A stretch of DNA of 64,000 nt from Acidovorax benzenivorans. GTDB taxonomy: Bacteria > Pseudomonadota > Gammaproteobacteria > Burkholderiales > Burkholderiaceae_C. Below are positions 37,442 to 45,974 of this stretch, piece after piece (positions within the stretch are counted from its first letter, which is position 1; each line of letters starts with the position of its first letter). The stretch is taken from positions 597,781 to 661,780 of the forward strand of contig NZ_JAPCKI010000001.1 in assembly GCF_028680575.1 (NCBI RefSeq), read 5' to 3'. The notes under the pieces are model-generated. The model saw only the letters and a list, made by a program, of their open reading frames with translations, did no database searches and was not told the origin of the DNA. A program made the position numbers and the translations under genes.

Positions 37442-37870
37442 ATGAAAGTCGAGCCCTACCTGATGTTTGAAGGCCGCTGCGATGAAGCGCTGGACTTCTA
37501 CCGCCGCGCGCTTGGCGCCGAAGTCACCATGCTCATGCGCTACAAGGACAATCCCGAGCCCGCCGCAGGCGAGGGCTGCGCCGACGGCAGTGGCCCGGGC
37601 CCCAAGCCCGACATGGTCATGCACGCAGCCTTCACCGTGGGGGAGACGCAGCTCATGGCGTCTGACGGCATGGGCTCGGGCCACGCCAACTTTCAGGGCA
37701 TCTCGATGGCGCTGAGCCCTGCGAACGCGGCCGATGCGAAACGCTATTTCGATGCGCTGGCCGATGGCGGCAAGGTGCAGATGCCGCTGGGTAAGACGTT
37801 CTTCTCGCAGGCCTTTGGCATGGTGGCCGACCGCTTCGGCGTGCCATGGATGGTGGTGGCCCCCGAATGA
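37442..37870 (+). CDS. PhnB-like VOC family protein
   Basis: This 142-residue protein belongs to the glyoxalase/bleomycin-resistance superfamily, PhnB-like subgroup: VEPYLMFEGRCDEALDFYRRALGAEV at the start and KTFFSQAFGMVADRFGVPWMV at the end. Its catalytic function is not established. CAGGAG precedes the ATG. It overlaps the following glutathione S-transferase gene by four bases (ATGA) and is divergent from a TetR gene. Confidence 0.92.
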   Translation: MKVEPYLMFEGRCDEALDFYRRALGAEVTMLMRYKDNPEPAAGEGCADGSGPGPKPDMVMHAAFTVGETQLMASDGMGSGHANFQGISMALSPANAADAKRYFDALADGGKVQMPLGKTFFSQAFGMVADRFGVPWMVVAPE

Positions 37871-38568
37871 GCGCGACGGCTCCCACCACCACTGATGCGG
37901 GCGCTGCGATGCTCGCCCTCTACGGCCACCCTTTTTCGTCCTATACCCAGAAGGTGCTGACCGCGCTGTACGAGAACGGGACGCCGTTTGAGCTGCGCAA
38001 TCTGGACCCCGCAGAGCCCGTCAGCCATGCTGCCGACTGGTTGCGACGCTGGCCGTTGGCCAAGTTTCCGGTGCTGGTGGATGGTGACCACACGGTGGTG
38101 GAAAGCAGCATCGTGATCGAGCGCCTGCAGCTTGCGCACCCGGGGCCTGTGCCACTGATCCCGCAGGACCCCATGGCGGCGCTGGAGGTGCGGTTCATGG
38201 ACCGCTTCTTTGACCTGCACGTGATGGCCCCCATGCAGCACGCGGTGAACGCCGCGTTGACCGGCGACCCCGAGCGCCGTGCAGAAGGCGTGGCCTGGGC
38301 GGCCGACAAGCTGGAAAAAGCCTATGCCTGGCTGGAGGGCGCTTGGGCAGGGCGGACCTGGGCGGCAGGCGACCACTTTTCGCTGGCCGACTGCGCCGCT
38401 GCGCCCTCGTTGTTCTATGCCGACTGGACGCACCCCATCGCTGCCACCTACCCGCAGTTGCGGGCCTATCGCGCCCGGCTGCTCGCGCGCCCCTCGTTTG
38501 CACGCGCGGTGGAGGGGGGGCGCCCGTACCGCCACTACTTTCCGCTCGGGGCGCCCGACCGCGACTGA
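37867..38568 (+). CDS. Glutathione S-transferase family protein
   Basis: This 233-residue protein has an N-terminal thioredoxin-like domain (LALYGHPFSSYTQKVLTALY; LAKFPVLVDGDHTVVESSIVIE) and a helical C-terminal domain. The ATG at 37867 overlaps the VOC stop; a start at 37909 (MLALYGHPF) would drop a disordered 14-residue leader. It forms an operon with the VOC and DUF1579 genes. A role in handling reactive electrophiles is inferred. Confidence 0.92.
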   Translation: MSATAPTTTDAGAAMLALYGHPFSSYTQKVLTALYENGTPFELRNLDPAEPVSHAADWLRRWPLAKFPVLVDGDHTVVESSIVIERLQLAHPGPVPLIPQDPMAALEVRFMDRFFDLHVMAPMQHAVNAALTGDPERRAEGVAWAADKLEKAYAWLEGAWAGRTWAAGDHFSLADCAAAPSLFYADWTHPIAATYPQLRAYRARLLARPSFARAVEGGRPYRHYFPLGAPDRD

Positions 38569-38635
38569 GCGCCCGAAGGGGCGGCGTGCCACAGCGCTGC
38601 CATCCATCCCCCACCCAGGACAAGGAGCCACTTCC

Positions 38636-39124
38636 ATGATGAATCCTGAACCCCACGCCATGCACCGCTGGCTGCAGCAGCTGCTGGGCGACTGGACTTG
38701 CGAGTCCTCGGCCGACATGGGGCCCGGCGAGCCGCCCGCACAAAGCCAGGGCACCGAGCATGTGCGTGCGCTTGGCGCCCTCTGGGTGCTGTGTGAAGGG
38801 GCTGGCGCCATGCCCGGCGGCGGGGGCGAGGCCCGCATGCTGATGACGCTGGGCTACGACCCGGACAAGAACGTATTCGTTGGCACCTGGGTGGGTTCGA
38901 TGATGACCCATATGTGGGTGTACCGTGGCACGCTCGATGCGAACCAGAAGGTACTGACGCTGGAGACCGAAGGCCCCAGCTTCAAGAACGACGGCGCCAC
39001 CACACGCTACCGGGACGTGATCACCCTCGTCGGCGTCAACGAGCGCACGCTCACCTCATTCGGCCAGCAGCCGGACGGCAGCTGGAAGCAGTTCATGCAA
39101 GCCAAGTACACGAGAACCCCCTGA
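38636..39124 (+). CDS. DUF1579 family protein
   Basis: This 162-residue protein matches DUF1579: HRWLQQLLGDWTCES at the start, then LGYDPDKNVFVGTWVGSMM and YRDVITLVGVNERTL. The family has a lipocalin-like barrel and unknown ligand. CAAGGAG lies upstream of the ATG at 38636. It is the third gene of the unit facing TetR. The stop codon lies within a short hairpin repeat (CCCCCTGAGCCGC). Confidence 0.9.
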   Translation: MMNPEPHAMHRWLQQLLGDWTCESSADMGPGEPPAQSQGTEHVRALGALWVLCEGAGAMPGGGGEARMLMTLGYDPDKNVFVGTWVGSMMTHMWVYRGTLDANQKVLTLETEGPSFKNDGATTRYRDVITLVGVNERTLTSFGQQPDGSWKQFMQAKYTRTP

Positions 39125-39153
39125 GCCGCTGCGCGGCTTCCCCCTGGAGGGGG
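39117..39153 (+). repeat. CCCCCTGAGCCGC hairpin repeat
   Basis: CCCCCTGAGCCGCTGCGCGG, then C, is shared with 63378-63398. Here it holds two adjacent hairpins, GCCGC-TGC-GCGGC and CCCCC-TGGA-GGGGG, and contains the stop codon of the DUF1579 gene. It may help end transcription. Confidence 0.7.
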
Positions 39154-39273
39154 ACGCACGCGGTGGACTGGCGGAGCCCGCTCCACGAGCGCACGGGCAT
39201 TGCACTCCGCCAGTCGCAAGCGCAACGCGCGTGACACACTGCGCTGTCAATCTCTTCTGATTTCCACTGTCCC

Positions 39274-40719
39274 ATGACCCTCCGCATCGAAGGCCGCGCA
39301 CGCTGGCCCGCACTCATCCTGCTGTGCCTGGGCGAGCTGATGATCGTGCTCGACACCACCATCGTGAATGTCGCTTTGCCCAGCATCAAAGCCGACCTGG
39401 GCTTTACCGAAACCTCGCTGGTGTGGGTGGTCAACGCCTACATGCTCACCTTTGGCGGCTGCCTGCTGCTGGGCGGGCGGCTGGGCGATCTGTATGGCCA
39501 CCGGCGGTTGTTTCTGGCGGGCATCACGCTGTTCACCATCGCATCGCTGGCCTGCGGGCTGGCCAATACGCAGGGGCTGCTGGTGGCGGCGCGCGCGGTG
39601 CAGGGCGTGGGCGGCGCGGTGGTGTCGGCCGTGGCGTTGTCGCTCATCATGAATCTGTTCACCGAGCCCGGCGAGCGTGCGCGCGCCATGGGTGTCTATG
39701 GTTTTGTGTGCGCCGGTGGCGGCAGCATTGGGGTGCTGCTGGGCGGGGTGCTCACCAGCGTGTTGAGCTGGCACTGGATCTTTCTGGTCAACATCCCCGT
39801 GGGCGTAGCCATCTACCTGGCCTGCCTGGCGCTGCTGCCGGGCGGCAAGGGGCAGGCCCACGGGCAGCGGCTGGATGTGGCGGGCGCCGTCACCATCACC
39901 ACGTCGCTGATGCTGGCGGTGTACGCCATCGTCAACGGCAACGCGGCGGGGTGGACCTCGTTGCAGTCGCTGGGGCTGCTGGGGGCTGCTGCAGCGCTGC
40001 TGGCGGCGTTTTTGTTCATCGAGTCGCATGTGGCTGCGCCACTGGTGCCCCTGTCGCTGCTGCGCCTGCGCAACCTGGCCATCTCCAATGTGGTGGGCGT
40101 GCTGTGGGCGGCGTCGATGTTTGCGTGGTTCTTTCTGTCGGCGCTGTACATGCAGCTGGTGCTGGGCTACGACGCCATGCAGGTGGGCCTGGCGTTTTTG
40201 CCGTCCAACCTCATCATGGCGGGCTGCTCGCTGGGGCTGTCGGCCTGGGTGGTGATGCGTTTTGGCATTTGCCGCACGCTGGGCTGGGGGTTGCTGCTGG
40301 CGGCGGTGGGCCTGGCCTTGTTTGCGCTGGCGCCCACCGAGGGGCGGTTTGTCATCCATGTGCTGCCCGGCATGCTGCTGCTGGGCGTGGGGGCTGGCAT
40401 TGCGCTCAACCCGCTGCTGCTGGCCGCCATGGGCGACGTGAAGCCCGAAGACTCGGGGCTGGCCTCGGGGGTAGTCAACACGGCGTTCATGATGGGCGGC
40501 GCGCTGGGCCTGGCCATTCTGGCCAGCCTGGCCGATGCGCGCACCGACCACCTGCGCCAAGCCGGGTCCAGCGTGCAGCAGGCGCTCAATGCGGGCTACC
40601 AGCTGGCGTTCTGGGTGTCGGCTCTGTGTTCGCTGGTGGCCGCCGCGCTGGGCGGCTTCGTTTTGCGGCCGGCATCGCCGCCGTCCGCCGCCGCGCCTTC
40701 CCACGCGGGTGCTGCGTGA
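39274..40719 (+). CDS. MFS transporter, DHA2 (EmrB/QacA) type
   Basis: This 481-residue inner-membrane protein has about 14 helices. The opening LGELMIVLDTTIVNVALPSI carries the D1 motif of proton-driven multidrug exporters, and GGRLGDLYGHRR is the MFS loop 2-3 motif. Motif C-like GAGIALNP occurs in the second half. It likely exports drugs or toxic metabolites. The ATG at 39274 has no strong ribosome site. A dispersed repeat follows the stop. Confidence 0.94.
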   Translation: MTLRIEGRARWPALILLCLGELMIVLDTTIVNVALPSIKADLGFTETSLVWVVNAYMLTFGGCLLLGGRLGDLYGHRRLFLAGITLFTIASLACGLANTQGLLVAARAVQGVGGAVVSAVALSLIMNLFTEPGERARAMGVYGFVCAGGGSIGVLLGGVLTSVLSWHWIFLVNIPVGVAIYLACLALLPGGKGQAHGQRLDVAGAVTITTSLMLAVYAIVNGNAAGWTSLQSLGLLGAAAALLAAFLFIESHVAAPLVPLSLLRLRNLAISNVVGVLWAASMFAWFFLSALYMQLVLGYDAMQVGLAFLPSNLIMAGCSLGLSAWVVMRFGICRTLGWGLLLAAVGLALFALAPTEGRFVIHVLPGMLLLGVGAGIALNPLLLAAMGDVKPEDSGLASGVVNTAFMMGGALGLAILASLADARTDHLRQAGSSVQQALNAGYQLAFWVSALCSLVAAALGGFVLRPASPPSAAAPSHAGAA

Positions 40720-40727
40720 GGAGATGG

Positions 40728-40794
40728 TTTGCTATCTAGTTGATAGCTGCTCAGGCATATTGCACTAGAGCATGCGGCTATTTTGGCTTGAAAT
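40728..40794 (+). repeat. GATAGC-type dispersed repeat
   Basis: The copy reads TTTGCTATCTAGTTGATAGC TGC, CAGGCATATT, GAGCATGCGGC and ATTTTGGCTTGAAAT. It begins nine bases after the MFS stop. Nothing else is visible in the 226-base gap before the pirin gene. Confidence 0.8.
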
Positions 40795-40945
40795 GATGGC
40801 AAGCCTGTGTGCGTACGCTGTGCTGCACTGTCCTGCACGTCGCACCGCACTGTTCCACCCAGCGCACTTCTGAAAGCGGCCTCTGGCCTTATCTTTGGAG
40901 GGCGTGCTGCCCGATAGCCGGTGGCGCAAACCCAAGGAGTCCTTG

Positions 40946-42025
40946 ATGTCGTCCTCCCCCACCGTGTCTTCGTCTGCCGCCAGCCTGCCCGTCGTGCAGG
41001 CCCAGGCGCTGGGTCCGCTGTGGCCCACGATGGACCCGTTCCTGTTCTGCGCCCACCATGACGACGCCTACCCCGCAGGCAATGGCGCGTTTGCGCCCGC
41101 CGTGTCGCTGGAGGGCCGCCAGATCGGCAGCGACTTCAGCCGCAAGGACGGCTGGAGCATGTACCACGGCGACACCGTGCCCGGTTTTCCCGGCCACCCG
41201 CACCGAGGCTTTGAAACCGTGACCCTGGTGCGCAAGGGTCTCATCGACCATGCCGACTCGCTGGGCGCCGCCGCGCGTTTTGGAGGGGGCGATGTGCAGT
41301 GGGTCACGGCGGGCAAGGGCATCCAGCACTCCGAGATGTTCCCGCTGCTCAACGCCGCCGAGCCCAATCCGCTGGAGCTCTTCCAGATCTGGCTGAACCT
41401 GCCCGCGCGCAACAAGATGGTGGCGCCGCACTTCACCATGCTGTGGAACGAGCGCATTCCGCGTCTGGTGCACCACGACGACGCAGGCCGTGCCACCACG
41501 GTGACGGTGGTGGCAGGTGCCTTGCCCGGCGCGCCCGCGCCGCTGGCGCCACCGCCCGAGTCCTGGGCCTCCCAGTCCGAGGGCGATGTGGCTATCTGGA
41601 CGCTGCACATGGACCCCGGTGCGCAGTGGACGTTGCCCGCCGCGCAGGGCCAGGGCACGCGCCGCATGCTGTACTTCTTTGTGGGCGATAGCCTGCGCGT
41701 GGGACCGCAGGACGTAGGCCAACACGCCGCGCTGGAGCTGGTGGCCGGCCAGGACTGGCTGCTGACCAACACCGGCGCCACGCCGCTGGAATGCCTGCTG
41801 CTGCAAGGCCAGCCCATCGCCGAGCCCGTGGCGCAGTACGGCCCGTTTGTGATGAACACGCAGGCCGAGATCATGCAGGCCATGAACGACTACCGCCGCA
41901 CCCAGTTCGGCGGCTGGCCCTGGCCCGACCAGGACCCGGTGCATGGCACCGAGGCGCGGCGTTTTGCGCGCTACCCCGGCCAGGCGCAGGAAGAGCGCCC
42001 GGCCGAGGCCCCGGCAGGCGCGTAA
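40946..42025 (+). CDS. Pirin family protein
   Basis: This 359-residue cupin protein has the pirin signature HPHRGFETVTLVRKG, then GGDVQWVTAGKGIQHSEM, which supplies the His ligands of the metal site. It is longer than the usual 230-290 residues, with extra sequence in the middle and at the end. Some pirins are quercetinases or redox co-regulators; the role here is not known. AAGGAG precedes the ATG at 40946. Confidence 0.93.
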   Translation: MSSSPTVSSSAASLPVVQAQALGPLWPTMDPFLFCAHHDDAYPAGNGAFAPAVSLEGRQIGSDFSRKDGWSMYHGDTVPGFPGHPHRGFETVTLVRKGLIDHADSLGAAARFGGGDVQWVTAGKGIQHSEMFPLLNAAEPNPLELFQIWLNLPARNKMVAPHFTMLWNERIPRLVHHDDAGRATTVTVVAGALPGAPAPLAPPPESWASQSEGDVAIWTLHMDPGAQWTLPAAQGQGTRRMLYFFVGDSLRVGPQDVGQHAALELVAGQDWLLTNTGATPLECLLLQGQPIAEPVAQYGPFVMNTQAEIMQAMNDYRRTQFGGWPWPDQDPVHGTEARRFARYPGQAQEERPAEAPAGA

Positions 42026-42046
42026 GTTTGCCCACAAAGCCCCCAG

Positions 42047-42076
42047 CGAGGCGCCCGGCAGTCATCGGGCGCCTCG
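42047..42076 (+). terminator. Strong hairpin after the pirin gene
   Basis: CGAGGCGCCCG and CGGGCGCCTCG form an 11-base perfect stem with an eight-base loop, 21 bases after the pirin stop. There is no T-run, so termination efficiency is uncertain. Confidence 0.5.
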
Positions 42077-42175
42077 TGGACAATCCGGGGTTTTGTTCTG
42101 ACCCGCGCGGCGGCTGGCGGCCACCCCTGCCAGCCCCGCGCCGATTTTTCACCGCCTGAAAGCGCAAGCACCACC

Positions 42176-42652
42176 ATGGCCACCACCATCATCAAAGACT
42201 CCGCCGTCACCATCACCTACAAGGTCACCACCCCCCAGGGAAAACCGCTGGATGCGGGCAACCTGTCGTACCTGCATGGCGGCTACGAGAACATCTTCCC
42301 CAAAGTCGAGGCCGCGCTCGAAGGCCAGGCCGTGGGCTTCAGCACCACGCTGCAGCTGGCGGTAGAAGACGCTTTTGGCGCACGCGATGAAAGCCTGGTG
42401 CGCACCATCCCCAAAAGCGAGTTCCCGCCCGGCGTGAAGGTCGGCGGCCAGCTGCAGGGCGTGGGCAACGACGGCCAACCCGCCGTGTTCAACGTGGTCA
42501 AGATCAAGGGCCCAGAGGTGCACCTGGATGGCAACCACCCGCTGGCAGGCCAGGCGTTGACCTTCAGCTGCAAGGTCACCGAAGTGCGCGCCGCCAGCCC
42601 CGAAGAAATTGCGCACCGCCATGTGCATGGTGCGCACGGTCATCACCATTGA
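42176..42652 (+). CDS. slyD: FKBP-type peptidyl-prolyl isomerase SlyD
   Basis: This 158-residue protein has an FKBP domain split by an insert-in-flap chaperone domain, as in SlyD: LSYLHGGYENIFPKVEAALE, then DAFGARDESLVRTIPKSEF, and GNHPLAGQALTFSCKVTEVR. The C-terminus ends in a His-rich tail (AHRHVHGAHGHHH) expected to bind nickel. It catalyses proline isomerisation and acts as a chaperone and metal handler in the cytoplasm. It is transcribed alone. Confidence 0.96.
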   Translation: MATTIIKDSAVTITYKVTTPQGKPLDAGNLSYLHGGYENIFPKVEAALEGQAVGFSTTLQLAVEDAFGARDESLVRTIPKSEFPPGVKVGGQLQGVGNDGQPAVFNVVKIKGPEVHLDGNHPLAGQALTFSCKVTEVRAASPEEIAHRHVHGAHGHHH

Positions 42653-42704
42653 TGCCCAGGCCCGAGGCCGCTGAGGCCCCGGGTGGCGGGTGTTCCCCCG
42701 CCGG

Positions 42705-43838
42705 TTACAGCGCCTCCAGCACCGTGGCGATGCCCTGGCCACCACCAATACATTGGGTGGCCAGCGCATAGCGGCCCTTCTCGCGCTGCAGCAGCGCCGC
42801 AGCCTTGCCCGTGATGCGTGCGCCCGTGGCGCCCAGCGGGTGGCCAATGGCCAGGCCGCCTCCGTCAAGGTTCAGTGCCTCCTCGCGCAGGCCCAGTTCG
42901 CGGATACAGGCCAGGGCCTGCGATCCAAACGCTTCGTTGATTTCCACCACATCCAGATCGCTGGCCGACAACCCAGCGCGGGCCAGGGCCTTGCGTGTGG
43001 CGGGCACGGGGCCCATGCCCATGTACGCCGGGTCCACGCCCGCAGTGGCCATGGCGCGGATGCGCGCCAGCGGGGCAAGGCCGTGTCGCGCGGCATATGC
43101 GTCGGTGGTCACCAGCACGGCCACTGCGCCGTCGGTCAGGGGCGACGAGGTGCCTGCGGTCACCAACCCGTCTTCGCGGAAGGCGGGCCGCAGTGCGGCC
43201 AGTGCCTCCAGGGTGGTACCGGGGCGGATGCAGCCGTCCTGAACCACCTGGTCGCCCGACGCCAGGGTGATGGGCACGATCTCGTCCCGCAGCAACCCGG
43301 CCTCGCGCGCGGCCGCAGCCTTGTGGTGTGAAGACACGGCCAGGGCTTCCTGGTCCGTGCGGGTCACCCCGTATCGGTGGGCGACGTTCTCGGCCGTCTC
43401 ACCCATGCTGATGTAGGCATCACTGTGCTCGTACAGCGTGGGGTGGGCCGAGAAGTTGAAACCGCCCTGCGGCACCATGGTCATGGACTCGACGCCGATG
43501 CACAGATACGCCTCGCCCAGGCCTGCCTCAATCTGCGCGGCAGCAATGTGGATGGCTGACATGGACGATCCGCAAAAGCGGTTCACCGTCATGCCACCTA
43601 CTTCGTGTGGCAGACCCGCGAGCAGTGACACGATGCGTGCAATGTTGTTGCCCTGTGCCGCTTCAGGGTAGGCGCAACCGGCAATCACGTCTTCGAGCGT
43701 GGCGGGATCGATGCCAGTGCGCTGCAGCAGGCCCGTGACCACCTGTGCGGCCAGGGTGTCGGGCCGTACCTCGGCGAGCGCTCCCTTGCGAGCGAAGTGA
43801 AACGGAGATCGGGCGTAGGCAGAAATCAGTGCTTGCAT
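42705..43838 (-). CDS. Acetyl-CoA acyltransferase (thiolase)
   Basis: This 377-residue thiolase has the acyl-enzyme Cys in VNRFCGSSMSAIHIAA, the His in INEAFGSQAL and GHPLGATGARI, and the second Cys in ALATQCIGGGQGIA. It catalyses thiolytic cleavage in beta-oxidation or the reverse condensation. The ATG at 43838 has GAGG upstream; a TTG at 43844 is also in frame. It lies 30 bases after an SDR gene on the same strand; together they would process hydroxyacyl or ketoacyl-CoA compounds. Confidence 0.95.
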   Translation of the reverse strand: MQALISAYARSPFHFARKGALAEVRPDTLAAQVVTGLLQRTGIDPATLEDVIAGCAYPEAAQGNNIARIVSLLAGLPHEVGGMTVNRFCGSSMSAIHIAAAQIEAGLGEAYLCIGVESMTMVPQGGFNFSAHPTLYEHSDAYISMGETAENVAHRYGVTRTDQEALAVSSHHKAAAAREAGLLRDEIVPITLASGDQVVQDGCIRPGTTLEALAALRPAFREDGLVTAGTSSPLTDGAVAVLVTTDAYAARHGLAPLARIRAMATAGVDPAYMGMGPVPATRKALARAGLSASDLDVVEINEAFGSQALACIRELGLREEALNLDGGGLAIGHPLGATGARITGKAAALLQREKGRYALATQCIGGGQGIATVLEAL

Positions 43839-43868
43839 GGTCAAACCTCGGGTGTGCGGTGGAAAGGG

Positions 43869-44699
43869 TCAGGCGTTGGGGGTGGCCGCGTAGCGCGGGG
43901 CCGGTTGACGCAGCGACAGGAAAGGCCCGAGCGCGCGGCGCGCGTCATCCAGCGCATGCCACTCGTGCACGGCTTCGAGCGATGGGATGGTCACGGCTTC
44001 GCCACGGTCCAGGCCAACGAGCGCAGCGTCCACCATGGCGTCCACGTCCATCAGCATGTCCTGCGGCAGGTGGCTGATGGGTGTGCCCGCGCGGTCCCAG
44101 ATCTCGGTGCGTGTCGCACCCGGCATCACGGCCTGCACCCTGACGCCCATCGGGCCCAGCTCCTGCTGCAGCGACCGGGTGAGATTCAGCACATAGGCCT
44201 TGGTGCCGCTGTACGTGCCGCTGAACATCTCTGGCAGCAATGCCAAGACCGAGGCGATGTTGATCAGCGTGCCTGCCTTGCGCGCCGCAAAACCCTTGGC
44301 TGCCGCCGCAGCGAGCCGGGTGGGCGCCAGCACGTTGAGTGCCACCATGCGCTCTACGGCATCGATATCTGCGTCCAGCAGCGTCCCCGTCACCGCAATG
44401 CCCGCATTGTTGAGCAGCAGTGTGATGCTGGCGTCGCTGTGCAGGCGCTGCTCCACGCGGGCCAGGTCGCTGCGGTCGATCAGGTCGGCCTGCAGCACCT
44501 CGGTGCGTACCCCGGTCTCTTGCGTCAGGCGGTAGGCGAGTGCAGCCAGGCGCGTCGCGTCGCGGGCCACCAGGATCAAGTCGTAGCCACGCCGTGCCAG
44601 CCGATCGGCATACATGGCACCGATGCCAGACGAAGCGCCGGTGATGAGGGCGGTGCCCAGCGAGGGGCGCGAAGAATGGGTGGCTGCTGAGGCGGTCAT
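43869..44699 (-). CDS. SDR family oxidoreductase
   Basis: This 276-residue SDR has ALITGASSGIGAMYADRLA, NNAGI and YSGTKAYVLN (YxxxK). The C-terminus lacks the usual DGG ending, pointing to the DltE/YqjQ-like branch. It begins the SDR-thiolase unit, downstream of a clear promoter overlapped by a large inverted repeat. It diverges from a TetR gene that probably represses it. Confidence 0.93.
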   Translation of the reverse strand: MTASAATHSSRPSLGTALITGASSGIGAMYADRLARRGYDLILVARDATRLAALAYRLTQETGVRTEVLQADLIDRSDLARVEQRLHSDASITLLLNNAGIAVTGTLLDADIDAVERMVALNVLAPTRLAAAAAKGFAARKAGTLINIASVLALLPEMFSGTYSGTKAYVLNLTRSLQQELGPMGVRVQAVMPGATRTEIWDRAGTPISHLPQDMLMDVDAMVDAALVGLDRGEAVTIPSLEAVHEWHALDDARRALGPFLSLRQPAPRYAATPNA

Positions 44700-44724
44700 G
44701 GAGTGGTCCCGAAAAGGTTTTTAG

Positions 44725-44763
44725 ATGATGATCGTCACGTTTAAATTATATGACGATCATCAT
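44725..44763. promoter_or_regulatory. Large TetR-type operator
   Basis: ATGATGATCGTCA (44725-44737) and TGACGATCATCAT (44751-44763) form a perfect 13-base inverted repeat with a 13-base AT-rich spacer. It covers the promoter of the SDR-thiolase unit and lies 54 bases upstream of the TetR gene. Confidence 0.8.
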
Positions 44764-44775
44764 TTAAAATGTCAA
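44745..44775 (-). promoter_or_regulatory. Promoter of the SDR-thiolase unit
   Basis: On the minus strand TTGACA (44770-44775) and TATAAT (44745-44750) are perfect -35 and -10 matches with a 19-base spacer, slightly longer than ideal. One operator arm occupies the spacer, so repression by blocking RNA polymerase is expected. Confidence 0.7.
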
Positions 44776-44816
44776 GACAGTGTTTCAGGGCGGGCAGCCC
44801 TGGGGAGAAATCGGCA

Positions 44817-45410
44817 ATGAAAGTCAGCAAGGAGCAGATGGCGGAAAACCGTGAGCGCATCCTCGATGCGGCTGCGCAGTTGTTCCGCGAAAAGGGTTTT
44901 GACGGTATTGGCGTGGCCGACCTCATGAAGAGTGCGGGGCTCACGCATGGCGGGTTTTATGGGCACTTTGCGTCCAAGGACGAGCTCATGGCGCAGGCCA
45001 GTGGACGGGCCCTGGAGCGGTTGCAGAGCGCGTGGGCGGCCATTGCGCGCGAGGCCACGGAGCGGGGGCAGGATCCGTTGGCCGCCATCGAGACCGCCTA
45101 TCTTTCGCCCCGCCACCGTGATGCACCCGGGCAAGGCTGCCTGCTGGCCGCGCTGGGCGGCGATGCCGCGCGCCAGGGTACGGCCGTGCGCCAGGCCGTG
45201 ACCGAGGGAGTGCGTGCCCAGGTGGAAGGACTGGCTACCCTGGCACCCGTCCGCACCAAGGCCGCGAGGCGCCAGCGCGCGCTGGCCGACTATGCCAGCC
45301 TGGTGGGCGCCATGGTGCTGGCGCGCGCGGTGGACGATGAAGCACTGTCGAACGAAATCCTGCACGCAACCGCAGTCTCGCTGCGCTTGCCGGAGCCGGC
45401 CTCGCGCTGA
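44817..45410 (+). CDS. TetR/AcrR family regulator
   Basis: This 197-residue repressor has an N-terminal DNA-binding domain (RERILDAAAQLFREKGFDGI; SAGLTHGGFYGHFASKDEL) and a TetR_C-type ligand domain. GGGGAGAAAT precedes the ATG at 44817; an in-frame start at 44769 would lie in the operator region. It is divergent from the SDR-thiolase unit, whose promoter carries the matching operator. The ligand may be an acyl-CoA or ketone, inferred from the targets. Confidence 0.93.
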   Translation: MKVSKEQMAENRERILDAAAQLFREKGFDGIGVADLMKSAGLTHGGFYGHFASKDELMAQASGRALERLQSAWAAIAREATERGQDPLAAIETAYLSPRHRDAPGQGCLLAALGGDAARQGTAVRQAVTEGVRAQVEGLATLAPVRTKAARRQRALADYASLVGAMVLARAVDDEALSNEILHATAVSLRLPEPASR

Positions 45411-45517
45411 GGGCTCACGGCGTTTGCAACCCAGCGCGCGCGCTGCACCTTGCTCTGTTTATCAGCGTATCTCTGGGGTTGCCGCGCGGTGGCGTTACGT
45501 GCCATGGAGTGGAAAGT

Positions 45518-45543
45518 AAAAAAGCCCGCACTGCGGGCTTTTT
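45518..45543. terminator. Bidirectional Rho-independent terminator
   Basis: AAAAAGCCCGCA and TGCGGGCTTTTT form a perfect stem around C. It separates the TetR gene (+) from the converging Ala/Pro-rich protein gene (-) and has T-runs on both strands. Confidence 0.9.
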
Positions 45544-45562
45544 GTTGTGGTTGTCTGGTGAA

Positions 45563-45889
45563 TTATTTGGCCGCTTCAGGCTTGGCAGCGTCGGCTTTTT
45601 TCTCTGCCGTTGCCTTGGTCTTCTTGGCCTTTGCCTTCTTCTCTGCCTTCTTTTCTGCAGGGGCCGACGCGGTGGCGGTTGGCGTTACTGCGGGCTTGGC
45701 CTCGGCTTTGGCCGCAGGTGTGGCGGGCGCGGCCGGTGTGGCAGGGGTGGCGGGCATGGCCGATGTGGCAGGGGTCGCAGGCGTCGCGGCCTTCGCGGGA
45801 GTTGCTGGCGTTGCGGGGGCCGCAGGGGCTTGGGCAAACGATGCGGTCACAAAGAAACCGGCGAGCAGGGCAGCGAGGAGCTTGTTCAT
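45563..45889 (-). CDS. Exported Ala/Pro/Lys-rich protein
   Basis: This 108-residue protein has a signal peptide (MNKLLAALLAGFFVTASFAQ). The mature part is low complexity: repeats of PATPA in the first half, then Lys/Ala-rich segments (KKAEKKAKAKKTKATAEKKA). Similar small Ala/Lys-rich exported proteins are common in Comamonadaceae and have no known role; a cell-wall or polyanion association is conceivable. A terminator lies 19 bases downstream. Confidence 0.78.
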   Translation of the reverse strand: MNKLLAALLAGFFVTASFAQAPAAPATPATPAKAATPATPATSAMPATPATPAAPATPAAKAEAKPAVTPTATASAPAEKKAEKKAKAKKTKATAEKKADAAKPEAAK

Positions 45890-45974
45890 GAGAAATCCTT
45901 TCAGATCGGATACCCGCCCGACACAGCGTCGGACTTAGCTATGCAACGGCGCACGGATGCAGTGCGATGACAGC

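Noticed and set aside
45563-45889. The PATPA repeats in the small exported protein as a possible tandem DNA repeat or CRISPR-like array
   Set aside because: The units are short, irregular in length and coding in frame after a clear signal peptide; there are no spacers.
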